A stretch of 18,082 nt of DNA, from NCBI GenBank assembly GCA_051747385.1, contig JBNJGB010000062.1:1-18082 (forward strand), read 5' to 3'. This DNA comes from JBNJGB01 sp051747385 (GTDB taxonomy: Bacteria > Myxococcota_A > UBA9042 > PHBI01 > JACKFB01). The notes beneath the pieces were generated by a model. It saw nothing but the letters and a program-made list of their open reading frames with translations, was not told where the DNA came from and did not search any database. Both the position numbers and the translations under genes were made by a program. Numbering within the stretch: position 1 is the first letter of the stretch; each line of letters opens with the position of its first letter. Of the stretch, positions 7,669 to 14,217 are shown piece after piece.

Positions 7669-8387
7669 CCGGCCCCCTCGGCGCCGGCGCCGGCCCCGGC
7701 CCCGCGCCCGTCGTCGACCACCTCGCCGTCGGCGAGCCGGATGATGCGCGTGGCGTGGGCCATCACGTGCTCGTCGTGGGTGGAGAAGATGAAGGTGGTC
7801 TGCTCGTCCCGGTTCAGCTCGCGCATGATCTCGAGGATGGTGTCGCCGGTGGCCGAGTCCAGGTTGGCCGTGGGCTCGTCGGCGAGCACGATGCGCGGCC
7901 GCGTCACCAGGGCCCGGGCGATGGCCACCCTCTGGCGCTGGCCTCCGGACAGCTCGCTGGGGCGCTGTCCCACCTGGGGCGTCAGGTCGACCCGCTCGAT
8001 GATGTCGCTCACCCGGGCGCGGCGCTCCGTCTTCGTCATGCCGCCCTTCAGCAGCAGCGGGAACTCCACGTTCTGGAACACGTCGAGGACCGGGATGAGG
8101 TTGAACGACTGGAAGATGAACCCCAGCTTGTGCAGCCGGAGCCGTGTCAGGGCCTTGTCTCCCAGGCTCGAGGTCTCCTCCCCGTCCACGATCACCGTCC
8201 CGCGCGTGGGCACGTCCACGCACCCCACGAGGTTCAGCAGCGTGGTCTTGCCGCTGCCCGACGGCCCCGCGATGGTGGAGAACTCCCCGGGCTCGATGAC
8301 CAGGTCCACGCCGCTCAGGGCGTGCACCGTCACCTTCCCCAGGGGGTAGTCCTTCTCGACGCCTCGTAGCTCGACGATTCCGGCCAT
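7665..8387 (-). CDS. lolD: LolD/MacB-type ABC transporter ATP-binding protein
   Basis: 240 residues with all nucleotide-binding motifs: Walker A GPSGSGKTT (41-49), Q-loop Q93 in FIFQSFNLIPVLDVFQN, signature LSGGQ (146-150), Walker B IVLADEP (166-172) and H-loop His204 in FSTHDEHVM. The sequence LIPVLDVFQNVEFPLLL is typical of the LolD/MacB/FtsE subfamily. It is cytoplasmic and powers the two permeases downstream, with which it is translationally coupled (ATGA overlap with permease 1). A Gly/Ala-rich tail (229-240) follows the conserved domain. The ATG at 8387 lies 26 bp downstream of a good -10 box; only a weak GGGGCGGG stands in for a Shine-Dalgarno. The symbol is by family and operon position; true LolD orthology is not proven. 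Confidence 0.93.
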   Translation of the reverse strand: MAGIVELRGVEKDYPLGKVTVHALSGVDLVIEPGEFSTIAGPSGSGKTTLLNLVGCVDVPTRGTVIVDGEETSSLGDKALTRLRLHKLGFIFQSFNLIPVLDVFQNVEFPLLLKGGMTKTERRARVSDIIERVDLTPQVGQRPSELSGGQRQRVAIARALVTRPRIVLADEPTANLDSATGDTILEIMRELNRDEQTTFIFSTHDEHVMAHATRIIRLADGEVVDDGRGAGAGAGAEGAG

Positions 8388-8413
8388 GCGCACCCGCCCC
8401 TTTCCGCCCCGCG

Positions 8414-8441
8414 ACGATAGGGGGCCACCGCCGCCAGTCAA
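8414..8441 (-). promoter_or_regulatory. Sigma70-type promoter of the Lol-like cassette
   Basis: On the minus strand, -35 TTGACT (8441-8436) and -10 TATCGT (8419-8414) are separated by 16 bp. The -35 box matches the consensus at five of six positions and contains the TGA stop codon of the M48 protease gene. Transcription would start about 20 bp before the lolD-like ATG. This is the best promoter match I found on the minus strand of the window. Confidence 0.55.
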
Positions 8442-10399
8442 GGTCCTTCGCCCGAACGGACGGGCGCGCCGGACTCTTCCAGCCGTTCGCCGACCGGCAG
8501 GAGCGGAGGCATGGGAACGTCCAGGCTGGAGGCCACGGCCCGGAGCAGCTCGGCCTGCTCGATGGACGTGGCCCCGTCCGCGAGGGCGGCGTGGGCGCAG
8601 GCGTCGACCACGACGCGGCGGTCGGCGGTGCGGGTGTCGAGGAGCCTGTCCAGGGCGTGCCCCACGTGCGCCGCGCGGCAGTCGTCGGCCGGGAGGAGGC
8701 GGAGGAGGTCGGCGGGGGCCCCGGGCAGCCGGTCGACGCCCGCACGGAGCGCGCGCTCGGCGCCCGCCTCGTCGCCCGGGTGACCGGAGCGGGCCAGGGC
8801 CGACAGCGCCACGTGGCACGAGGGCAGGAGATCGGGCAGGCCCCGCGAGCGTCCCTTCGGGCGGCGCAGGCCGGCCTCGCGGAGGTGGCGGCGGACGACC
8901 CGGTCAAGGGCGAACTCGAACAGGCTCAGGTCCCCATCGGAGGCGGCCATGGCCTCCGCGACGTGCAGCAACCGGGCGCGCCGGGCCGGGGCGAGGGCGC
9001 GGAGGCCGGGCGCGGCGAGGTCCAGCAGGGGGAGCCGCTGGTGGGCCTCCAAGGACTTCAGGGCCGGCCAGAGCCGACGGATGGCTCCCTTCACGGCCGG
9101 ATCCTCCTCGCGGTCGAGGATGGCCTCCTGGCGCTTGCGCTCGCGCGGGTCGGGGTCGAGGAGGAGGCCGTAGACGAGCGCCACGGCGTCCACGGGCTGG
9201 TGGACGGCCTCCCGGAGGCCCGGCGGCAGGTCCCGGAGGAGGTCGGCGCCGTAGTCCACGTGCTCGGGGCGGGGAGCGCCCACGGCGTCGACCACCTGGG
9301 CGGGTGCCAGGCCGACCGGGCCCGGGCCCGGCGTCGGGTGGGCGGCCCCGGGCGCGATCTCGGGCCTCGGCGCGTGCGGGGTGACCTCCGGGAAGACGCC
9401 GTCGAACGCGGGATCCAGGAGGCGGATGCGCTCCGCCAGGGGAGGGTGGGTGGCCAGGAGGCCGAGCCAGCGCCGCTTGAAGGCGCTCCCGAAGAACAGG
9501 TGGCTCATCTCCGGGGCCGCCTGGGACGTGACGCGGGAGCGGGCCGGCCAGCCGCCGATCTTCTTCAGGGCGCCGGCCAGGCCCGCCGGGTTCCGCGTGA
9601 ACTGCACGGCCGAGGCATCGGCGAGCGTCTCGCGCTGCCGGGAGACCGCCGCCTGGATGAGCCGGCCGAAGAACACCCCGACCGTGCCGGCCACGATCAT
9701 CGCGAGCGCCACGGCGAACAGGGGCCAGGGGGCGCCGCCGCGCCGTCGCCGGTTCCAGCCCAGGAAGCCGCCGCGGAAGAATGACGCCCCGGTGTTCCCG
9801 ATGAACGCGAGGCCGGCCAGGACGCCCACCATGCGCAGGTTCAGGCGCATGTCCCCGTTCAGGAGGTGGGAGAACTCGTGGGCTACGACGCCCTGGAGCT
9901 CGTCGCGATCCAGGGTGTCGAGGGCACCCTGCGTCACGGCCACCACGGCGTCGGGGATGTCGTAGCCCGCCGCGAAGGCGTTGATGCCCTCCTCGTCGTC
10001 CAGGACGAAGACCAGGGGCACGGGGATGCCGGACGCGATGGCCATCTCCTCCACGACGTTCACGAGGCGGCGCTCGGCGGGGTGGCGGGTCTCCACGTGG
10101 ACGCTCCGGCCGCCCAGGAGCTGGGCGACGTAGGTCCCGCCGGCCGCCAGGGAGCGCACGCGAAGCCAGGTCGTGCCGCCGATGACGAGCAGCGTGGCGA
10201 AGGTCACCCAGCCCAGGGTGTCGAGGTGCCACCACGTGGGAGCCGGGCCTCCCTGCTCGGGCTCCTCGAAGGGGTGGTGGAGCGTGGCCACGACCGCCAC
10301 GTAGAGCACGGCGACGACCGACGCCACGGCCAGCACGTAAAGGACCACCAGGCGAGTGGTGTTCCGGCGCGCCCGGTCCTGGTGCTCGAAGAAGTCCAC
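8438..10399 (-). CDS. M48-family membrane metalloprotease (HtpX-like) with long C-terminal extension
   Basis: 653 residues, more than twice classical HtpX (about 290). The N-terminal half is an M48 peptidase: membrane segments at about 17-39 and 63-79, Zn motif HEFSH (174-178) preceded by DELQGVVA, membrane segments at about 186-202 and 225-247, third ligand Glu257 in SRQRETLADASAVQF, and THPPLAERI (317-325) closing the domain. Residues about 350-653 are an added, mostly helical, cytoplasm-type region. Near its end, AHAALADGATSIEQAELLRA (602-621) and AMAASDGDLSLFEF (483-496) resemble TerB-like acidic repeats. The start is a GTG six bases after the lemA stop, without a Shine-Dalgarno, so coupling to lemA is likely. 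Pairing with LemA is a known arrangement for this family. The role is probably membrane protein quality control. Confidence 0.9.
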   Translation of the reverse strand: MDFFEHQDRARRNTTRLVVLYVLAVASVVAVLYVAVVATLHHPFEEPEQGGPAPTWWHLDTLGWVTFATLLVIGGTTWLRVRSLAAGGTYVAQLLGGRSVHVETRHPAERRLVNVVEEMAIASGIPVPLVFVLDDEEGINAFAAGYDIPDAVVAVTQGALDTLDRDELQGVVAHEFSHLLNGDMRLNLRMVGVLAGLAFIGNTGASFFRGGFLGWNRRRRGGAPWPLFAVALAMIVAGTVGVFFGRLIQAAVSRQRETLADASAVQFTRNPAGLAGALKKIGGWPARSRVTSQAAPEMSHLFFGSAFKRRWLGLLATHPPLAERIRLLDPAFDGVFPEVTPHAPRPEIAPGAAHPTPGPGPVGLAPAQVVDAVGAPRPEHVDYGADLLRDLPPGLREAVHQPVDAVALVYGLLLDPDPRERKRQEAILDREEDPAVKGAIRRLWPALKSLEAHQRLPLLDLAAPGLRALAPARRARLLHVAEAMAASDGDLSLFEFALDRVVRRHLREAGLRRPKGRSRGLPDLLPSCHVALSALARSGHPGDEAGAERALRAGVDRLPGAPADLLRLLPADDCRAAHVGHALDRLLDTRTADRRVVVDACAHAALADGATSIEQAELLRAVASSLDVPMPPLLPVGERLEESGAPVRSGEGP

Positions 10400-10405
10400 C
10401 GGCGA

Positions 10406-10999
10406 CTACGCGAAGGAGACCTGGGGAACCTCGCGCTCCTCGGGCCGCTCCATCTCGAACAGCTCCGCGCTCCGGAAGCCGAAGGGCTCGGCCACCAGCA
10501 CGTTCGGGAACTTCTCGCGCTCCGTGTTGAAGCGCGTCACGGAGTCGTTGTAGGCCTGCCGCGCGAAGGCGACCCGGTTCTCCGTGGTCCGCAGCTCCTC
10601 CATGAGCTGGCCCATGGTCTGGTTCGCCTTCAGGTCCGGGTAGTCCTCGGCCAAGGCGAACAGGCGACCGAGCGCTCCGGACAGCGCGCCCTCCGCCTGG
10701 TTCAGGGAGCGCATCGCGCCCGGGTCCCCGGGGCGCTCCGACGCACGGTCCACGGCCGCGTCGGCCTGCTGCCGCGCGGCGATGACGGCCTCCAGGGTCT
10801 CGCGCTCGTGGTCCAGGTAGCCCTTCGCCGTCTCGACGAGGTTGGGAATCAGGTCGTGGCGGCGCTTGAGCTGGACGTCGATCTGCGAGAACCCGTTCCT
10901 GTAGCGGTTCCGGAGCGCCACCAGGCGGTTGTATACGACGATGCCGAACACCACCGCGGCGAGCGGGATCGCCAGCGCGAGCGCCATGAGCCAGCCCAT
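10406..10999 (-). CDS. lemA: LemA family protein
   Basis: 197 residues. A single N-terminal membrane segment (about 4-23) is followed by a short cytoplasm-side or periplasm-side helical domain of the LemA type: YNRLVALRNRYRNGFSQIDV (23-42), QLKRRHDLIPNLVETAKGY (43-61) and a conserved RFNTEREKFPN stretch near the C terminus. These match the family strongly. LemA proteins form coiled-coil bundles; their biochemical function is not firmly established, but they are often encoded with HtpX-like proteases, as here. The start at 10999 is chosen because AGGAGG lies six bases upstream and it gives the usual membrane-anchor start; an in-frame ATG at 11080 would add 27 unlikely residues. Confidence 0.93.
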   Translation of the reverse strand: MGWLMALALAIPLAAVVFGIVVYNRLVALRNRYRNGFSQIDVQLKRRHDLIPNLVETAKGYLDHERETLEAVIAARQQADAAVDRASERPGDPGAMRSLNQAEGALSGALGRLFALAEDYPDLKANQTMGQLMEELRTTENRVAFARQAYNDSVTRFNTEREKFPNVLVAEPFGFRSAELFEMERPEEREVPQVSFA

Positions 11000-11005
11000 G
11001 TCGGA

Positions 11006-11011
11006 CCTCCT
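11006..11011 (-). promoter_or_regulatory. Ribosome binding site (AGGAGG) deciding the lemA start
   Basis: A full AGGAGG lies six bases before the ATG at 10999 and rules against the longer in-frame start at 11080. A possible -10 box TATCCT sits further upstream at 11031-11026 (minus strand), but no convincing -35 box accompanies it. Confidence 0.65.
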
Positions 11012-11176
11012 GTTCGTCCGGCGCGAGGATAGGCTCCTCGCCGCGACGACGCCAGGGCAGCGGGACACCCGACAGGGCAATCGCAGGGTCGGACAAACGT
11101 GGGCTGCGCGGCGGTACGACGCCCGGCGCCGGAATGCACCCGCTCGGAAACGATGGATTTTGCGCGTCTGAGAGCA

Positions 11177-11212
11177 GGCAAGGGCAAGGGCACGGGCAAG
11201 GGCAAGGGCAAG
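11177..11212. repeat. Hexanucleotide tandem repeat (GGCAAG)6
   Basis: Six contiguous GGCAAG units; the third reads GGCACG, the rest are perfect. The array lies in the lemA/transporter divergent region, immediately left of a perfect hairpin. It is not in a coding frame that I believe. Hexamer arrays can vary in copy number by slippage, which here would change spacing between divergent promoters. Confidence 0.85.
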
Positions 11213-11214
11213 GG

Positions 11215-11240
11215 AGGGCGGTCGACTTTGCGACCGCCCT
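11215..11240. other. Perfect 10-bp inverted repeat (hairpin)
   Basis: AGGGCGGTCG (11215-11224) and CGACCGCCCT (11231-11240) are exact reverse complements around a six-base loop ACTTTG. The stem is very stable. No T-run follows on either strand, so it is not a standard intrinsic terminator. It could be a terminator variant, an insulator between the divergent units or a protein-binding site. Confidence 0.7.
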
Positions 11241-11260
11241 GGGACACCCGAGGGAATCGG

Positions 11261-11289
11261 TTGCGGCGAGGGTGATCTGTGCGATAGTG
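11261..11289 (+). promoter_or_regulatory. Candidate promoter for the transporter/aldehyde dehydrogenase unit
   Basis: TTGCGG (11261-11266) and ATAGTG (11284-11289) are separated by 17 bp, and the TTG start of the transporter follows 34 bp later. Boxes match the sigma70 consensus only partly, so this is tentative. Confidence 0.3.
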
Positions 11290-11323
11290 CGCGCCCGAAC
11301 GGCTTCGGGAGGGGATCGCCGAC

Positions 11324-12670
11324 TTGGCAGGCAGCGAGCAGACGAACCCGGTGACGCGGTGGCTGTCGCGGGCTTCAGGCCCCGTGTTCTCCGCCTACGC
11401 CATCACGGCGGCCTTCTCGGTCTACTTCTGCATGTACGCGTTCCGGAAGCCGTTCGCGGTCGGGATGTTCGAGGGCCGGATCGAGCTGCCGGGCCTGCCG
11501 TCGATGAGCTACAAGATCCTGCTCATCGTCGCCCAGGTCCTCGGCTACTGCCTGTCGAAGTTCATCGGCATCAAGGTGGTGAGCGAGATGGGGGCCGGCC
11601 GGCGCGGGCTGGCCATCGTGCTGGCCATCGCCATCGCTGAGGGTGCCCTTGGCATGTTCGCCATCACGCCGCGCCCGTGGGACGCCGTCTGGCTGTTCGT
11701 CAACGGCCTGCCGCTCGGCGTCGTCTGGGGCCTCGTCTTCGGCTATCTGGAGGGCCGGCGCCTCTCCGAGGTCCTGGGCGCGGGCCTGTCCGCCAGCTAC
11801 ATCGTGGCCAGCGGCTTCGTGAAGAGCGTCGGGCGCTGGATGCTCACCCTGGGCATCAGCGAGCAGTGGATGCCCTTCGTCACCGGCCTGATCTTCGTCC
11901 CGATCATGCTGGCCTTCGTCTATATGCTGAGCCTCCTCCCGCCGCCGTCGAAGGAGGACGAGGCGGAGCGCGTCAAGCGCGTGCCCATGGATCGGGAGGC
12001 GCGCCACTCGTTCCTCAAGCGTTACGGCTTCGGCCTGTTCTCGCTGACGTTCCTGTACATGTTCCTGACGGCGTATCGGGACTTCCGCGACAACTTCGCC
12101 CGGGAGATCTGGGACGCCGTGGGTTACGGCGACGAGCCGAGCATCTTCACCGCCACGGAGATCCCCATCGCCTTCGCGGTGTTGCTGGTCCTGGCGGCGG
12201 TGATGGTCATCCGGGACAACCGGAAGGCCCTGCTGGTGGTCCACGGGATCATGGCCGCGGGCTCGGCCCTCATCGGCCTGAGCACCCTGGCGTATCAGGC
12301 GGAGCTCATCGGCCCGGTGCCGTGGATGGTGCTGGTGGGCCTGGGCCTGTACGTCGGCTACGTCCCGTTCGGCTGCGTGCTGTTCGATCGGCTCATCGCT
12401 GCCGTGGGCCACCTCGCGACCGCGGGCTTCATGATCTACGTGACCGACGCCTTCGGCTACCTGGGCAGCGTCGGGGTCCTGCTGTACAAGACGTTCGGCT
12501 TCGCCGAGCTGTCCTGGGTGAACTTCTTCATCCGCTTCAGCTACGCCACCTCCGCGGTCTGCACGGCCTTCTTCGTGATCTCGATGATCTACTTCGCCCG
12601 GGCGGCTCGCCGTGCGAACGCGGAGGAGCCCGAGGGCGGCGAGGAAGACGCTGGCGTCGCGACGGTTTGA
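11324..12670 (+). CDS. DUF5690-type MFS-like membrane transporter
   Basis: 448 residues with about 11-12 hydrophobic membrane segments. The signature SVYFCMYAFRKPFAVG (32-47) followed by QVLGYCLSKFIGIKVVSEMG (71-90) is what I recognise from DUF5690, a poorly characterised group within the major facilitator superfamily. The YAFRKPF element also recalls organophosphate:phosphate antiporters such as GlpT/UhpT, so phosphorylated or anionic organic substrates are possible. A charged cytoplasmic loop (about 207-232) divides the two halves and the tail is acidic. The start is a TTG preceded by GGGAGGGG about ten bases upstream. The aldehyde dehydrogenase gene begins 41 bp downstream on the same strand, suggesting cotranscription and that the transporter imports a substrate whose breakdown yields an aldehyde. 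Substrate unknown. Confidence 0.8.
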   Translation: MAGSEQTNPVTRWLSRASGPVFSAYAITAAFSVYFCMYAFRKPFAVGMFEGRIELPGLPSMSYKILLIVAQVLGYCLSKFIGIKVVSEMGAGRRGLAIVLAIAIAEGALGMFAITPRPWDAVWLFVNGLPLGVVWGLVFGYLEGRRLSEVLGAGLSASYIVASGFVKSVGRWMLTLGISEQWMPFVTGLIFVPIMLAFVYMLSLLPPPSKEDEAERVKRVPMDREARHSFLKRYGFGLFSLTFLYMFLTAYRDFRDNFAREIWDAVGYGDEPSIFTATEIPIAFAVLLVLAAVMVIRDNRKALLVVHGIMAAGSALIGLSTLAYQAELIGPVPWMVLVGLGLYVGYVPFGCVLFDRLIAAVGHLATAGFMIYVTDAFGYLGSVGVLLYKTFGFAELSWVNFFIRFSYATSAVCTAFFVISMIYFARAARRANAEEPEGGEEDAGVATV

Positions 12671-12701
12671 GGCGTTAGGTTCGCGCGCGCCAGACAGGCA
12701 C

Positions 12702-12706
12702 GGAGG
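12702..12706 (+). promoter_or_regulatory. Ribosome binding site (GGAGG) deciding the aldehyde dehydrogenase start
   Basis: GGAGG ends exactly where a first in-frame GTG begins (12706), which makes that codon unusable. The next GTG at 12712 is five bases away, a normal spacing, so I place the start there. Confidence 0.6.
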
Positions 12707-12711
12707 TGCGC

Positions 12712-14139
12712 GTGGACATCGAACTCCTCATCGACGGCGAGCTCGTCCGGGGGCGCGGCCCCGCCCAGGACGTCCCCGAGCCAGAGACCGGCGAGGTCCT
12801 CGCCCGGGTCCCCGACGCGGACGCAGCGCAGGTCGACGCGGCCGTGGAGGCCGCCGCCAGGGCATTCGAGGGCTGGCGCAGGACGACCCCGCACGAGCGC
12901 TCGACGCGGCTCCTGGGGCTGGCGGATCGCATCGAGCGGGACTTCGAGGCGTTCGCGCGCCTGGAGTCCCGGGACGGCGGCAAGCCCCTTTTGCCCGTGT
13001 TGGAGGAGGAGCGCCACCACATCCTCGATCCCATCCGCTACTACGCCGGGATCTGCCGCGCGCCGTCGGGCCTGGCGGCCGGCGAGTTCGTCCCCGGCCA
13101 CACCAGCATGATGCGGCGGGATCCCGTGGGGGTCTGCGGGCTCATCGTGCCGTGGAACTACCCGCTGATGATGGCCATGTGGAAGATCGCGCCGGCCCTG
13201 GCGGCGGGGAACACCATCGTCGTCAAGCCCGCCGAGGACACGCCGCTGACGCTGCTGCGCTTCGCCCGCATCGCGGCCGAGGTCTTCCCTCCCGGGGTCG
13301 TCAACGTGGTGACCGGCGTGGGCGAGACGGTCGGAGCGCGCCTGACGACCCACCCGAAGGTGCGCCTGGCGTCGCTGACCGGCGACGTGGAGACCGGCAA
13401 GATCGTGAGCCGCGCCGCCTCGGACACGCTGAAGCGCGTGCACCTGGAGCTGGGCGGCAAGGCCCCGGTCGTGGTGTTCGACGACGCCGATCTGGAGGCC
13501 GTGGTGGAGGCCGTCCGCGCCGCGGGCTTCTACAACGCCGGCCAGGACTGCACCGCGGCCTGTCGCGTGTTCGCCATGCCCGGCATCCACGACCGCCTCG
13601 TGGAGCGCCTCGGCGAGGCCGTGGCCAGCCTGCGCGCGGGCGCCCTCGACCACCCGGAGACGGAGATCGGCCCGGTCATCAGCGCCGTTCACCGGGAGCG
13701 CGTGGCCGGCTTCGTCGATCGCGCCGCGGCGCTCGAGCACACGGAGGTCGTGACGGGCGGCCGCGCCCCGGATCGCCCCGGCTTCTGGTACGAGCCCACG
13801 CTCATCGCGAACACCCGCCCGGACGACGAGATCGTTCAGCGGGAGGTCTTCGGCCCCGTGGTCTCGGTGACCCGCTTCGAGGACGGTGAGGAGATGCTGC
13901 GGGTGGCCAACGACACGGAGTACGGGCTCGCGGCGTCCGTCTGGACGTCGGATCTGGCCACGGGCATGCGCTTCGCCCGCGACCTGGAGTACGGGACCGT
14001 CTGGGTCAACACCCACCTCGTCTGGCCCACGGAGCTTCCCCACGGCGGCATGAAGCAGTCCGGCCACGGCAAGGAGATGTCGCCCCTCGGCCTCGAGGAC
14101 TACACCGTCGCCCGCCACATCATGATCGGGCACGGCTAG
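12712..14139 (+). CDS. NAD(P)-dependent aldehyde dehydrogenase, gamma-aminobutyraldehyde (PatD)-like
   Basis: 475 residues, the usual length for the family. Visible elements are the cofactor and transition-state region VPWNYP (146-151; Asn149), Lys172 in VVKPAEDTPLT, TGDVETG (223-229), general base Glu246 in HLELGGKAP and nucleophile Cys280 in FYNAGQDCTAACRVF. The last motif, with GQDCTAACR, is the form I associate with gamma-aminobutyraldehyde dehydrogenase (PatD) and related betaine-aldehyde-type enzymes; the reaction would oxidise an amino-aldehyde to the acid, for example in putrescine breakdown. REVFGPVVSV near the C terminus is also typical. It is cytoplasmic and sits 41 bp behind the DUF5690-type transporter. 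Substrate specificity in this family is not safely read from sequence, hence no gene symbol. Confidence 0.92.
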   Translation: MDIELLIDGELVRGRGPAQDVPEPETGEVLARVPDADAAQVDAAVEAAARAFEGWRRTTPHERSTRLLGLADRIERDFEAFARLESRDGGKPLLPVLEEERHHILDPIRYYAGICRAPSGLAAGEFVPGHTSMMRRDPVGVCGLIVPWNYPLMMAMWKIAPALAAGNTIVVKPAEDTPLTLLRFARIAAEVFPPGVVNVVTGVGETVGARLTTHPKVRLASLTGDVETGKIVSRAASDTLKRVHLELGGKAPVVVFDDADLEAVVEAVRAAGFYNAGQDCTAACRVFAMPGIHDRLVERLGEAVASLRAGALDHPETEIGPVISAVHRERVAGFVDRAAALEHTEVVTGGRAPDRPGFWYEPTLIANTRPDDEIVQREVFGPVVSVTRFEDGEEMLRVANDTEYGLAASVWTSDLATGMRFARDLEYGTVWVNTHLVWPTELPHGGMKQSGHGKEMSPLGLEDYTVARHIMIGHG

Positions 14140-14147
14140 CCGAGATA

Positions 14148-14170
14148 CCGCCGTTCCCGGCGGCGAACGG
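14148..14170. other. Overlapping alternative hairpins after the aldehyde dehydrogenase gene
   Basis: CCGCCG-TTCC-CGGCGG (14148-14163) and CCGTTC-CCGGCGGC-GAACGG (14151-14170) share bases, so only one can form at a time. They begin 8 bp after the dehydrogenase stop. Without a T-run this is at best a weak terminator ahead of the DUF134 promoter. Confidence 0.35.
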
Positions 14171-14179
14171 TCCCGCGGC

Positions 14180-14208
14180 TTGCCTCGTTATGGGCATATG
14201 ACCATAAT
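14180..14208 (+). promoter_or_regulatory. Sigma70-type promoter of the DUF134-NifX pair
   Basis: TTGCCT (14180-14185) and CATAAT (14203-14208) are 17 bp apart, the ideal spacing. The -10 box matches five of six consensus positions. The sequence is locally AT-rich in a very GC-rich window. Transcription should start near 14215, only a few bases before the ATG at 14218, so the message would be leaderless or nearly so; indeed no Shine-Dalgarno precedes that ATG. Confidence 0.6.
14188..14207. promoter_or_regulatory. Palindromic operator TTATGGGCATATGACCATAA
   Basis: The two 10-bp halves (TTATGGGCAT and, reverse-complemented, TTATGGTCAT) match at nine of ten positions. The site fills the promoter spacer and overlaps the -10 box, a classic place for a repressor. 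The first gene downstream encodes a small HTH protein, the obvious candidate to bind it. Binding is inferred, not shown. Confidence 0.65.
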
Positions 14209-14217
14209 TGGCGGCGT

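Larger units (their letters stand above)
11000..11323. other. Divergent intergenic region between lemA and the DUF5690-type transporter
   Basis: This 324-bp non-coding stretch separates two divergent units. It holds the lemA ribosome binding site, a candidate -10 box for lemA (11026-11031), a six-copy GGCAAG tandem repeat (11177-11212), a perfect 10-bp hairpin (11215-11240) and a candidate plus-strand promoter (11261-11289). Frames that cross it lack a plausible start or family match. Confidence 0.6.

Noticed and set aside
5698..8349. 883-codon plus-strand open frame antisense to the permease and ATPase genes
   Set aside because: Shadow of the minus-strand genes: composition is His/Glu/Leu/Arg-rich without any fold signal, while the minus strand encodes clear ABC transporter proteins.
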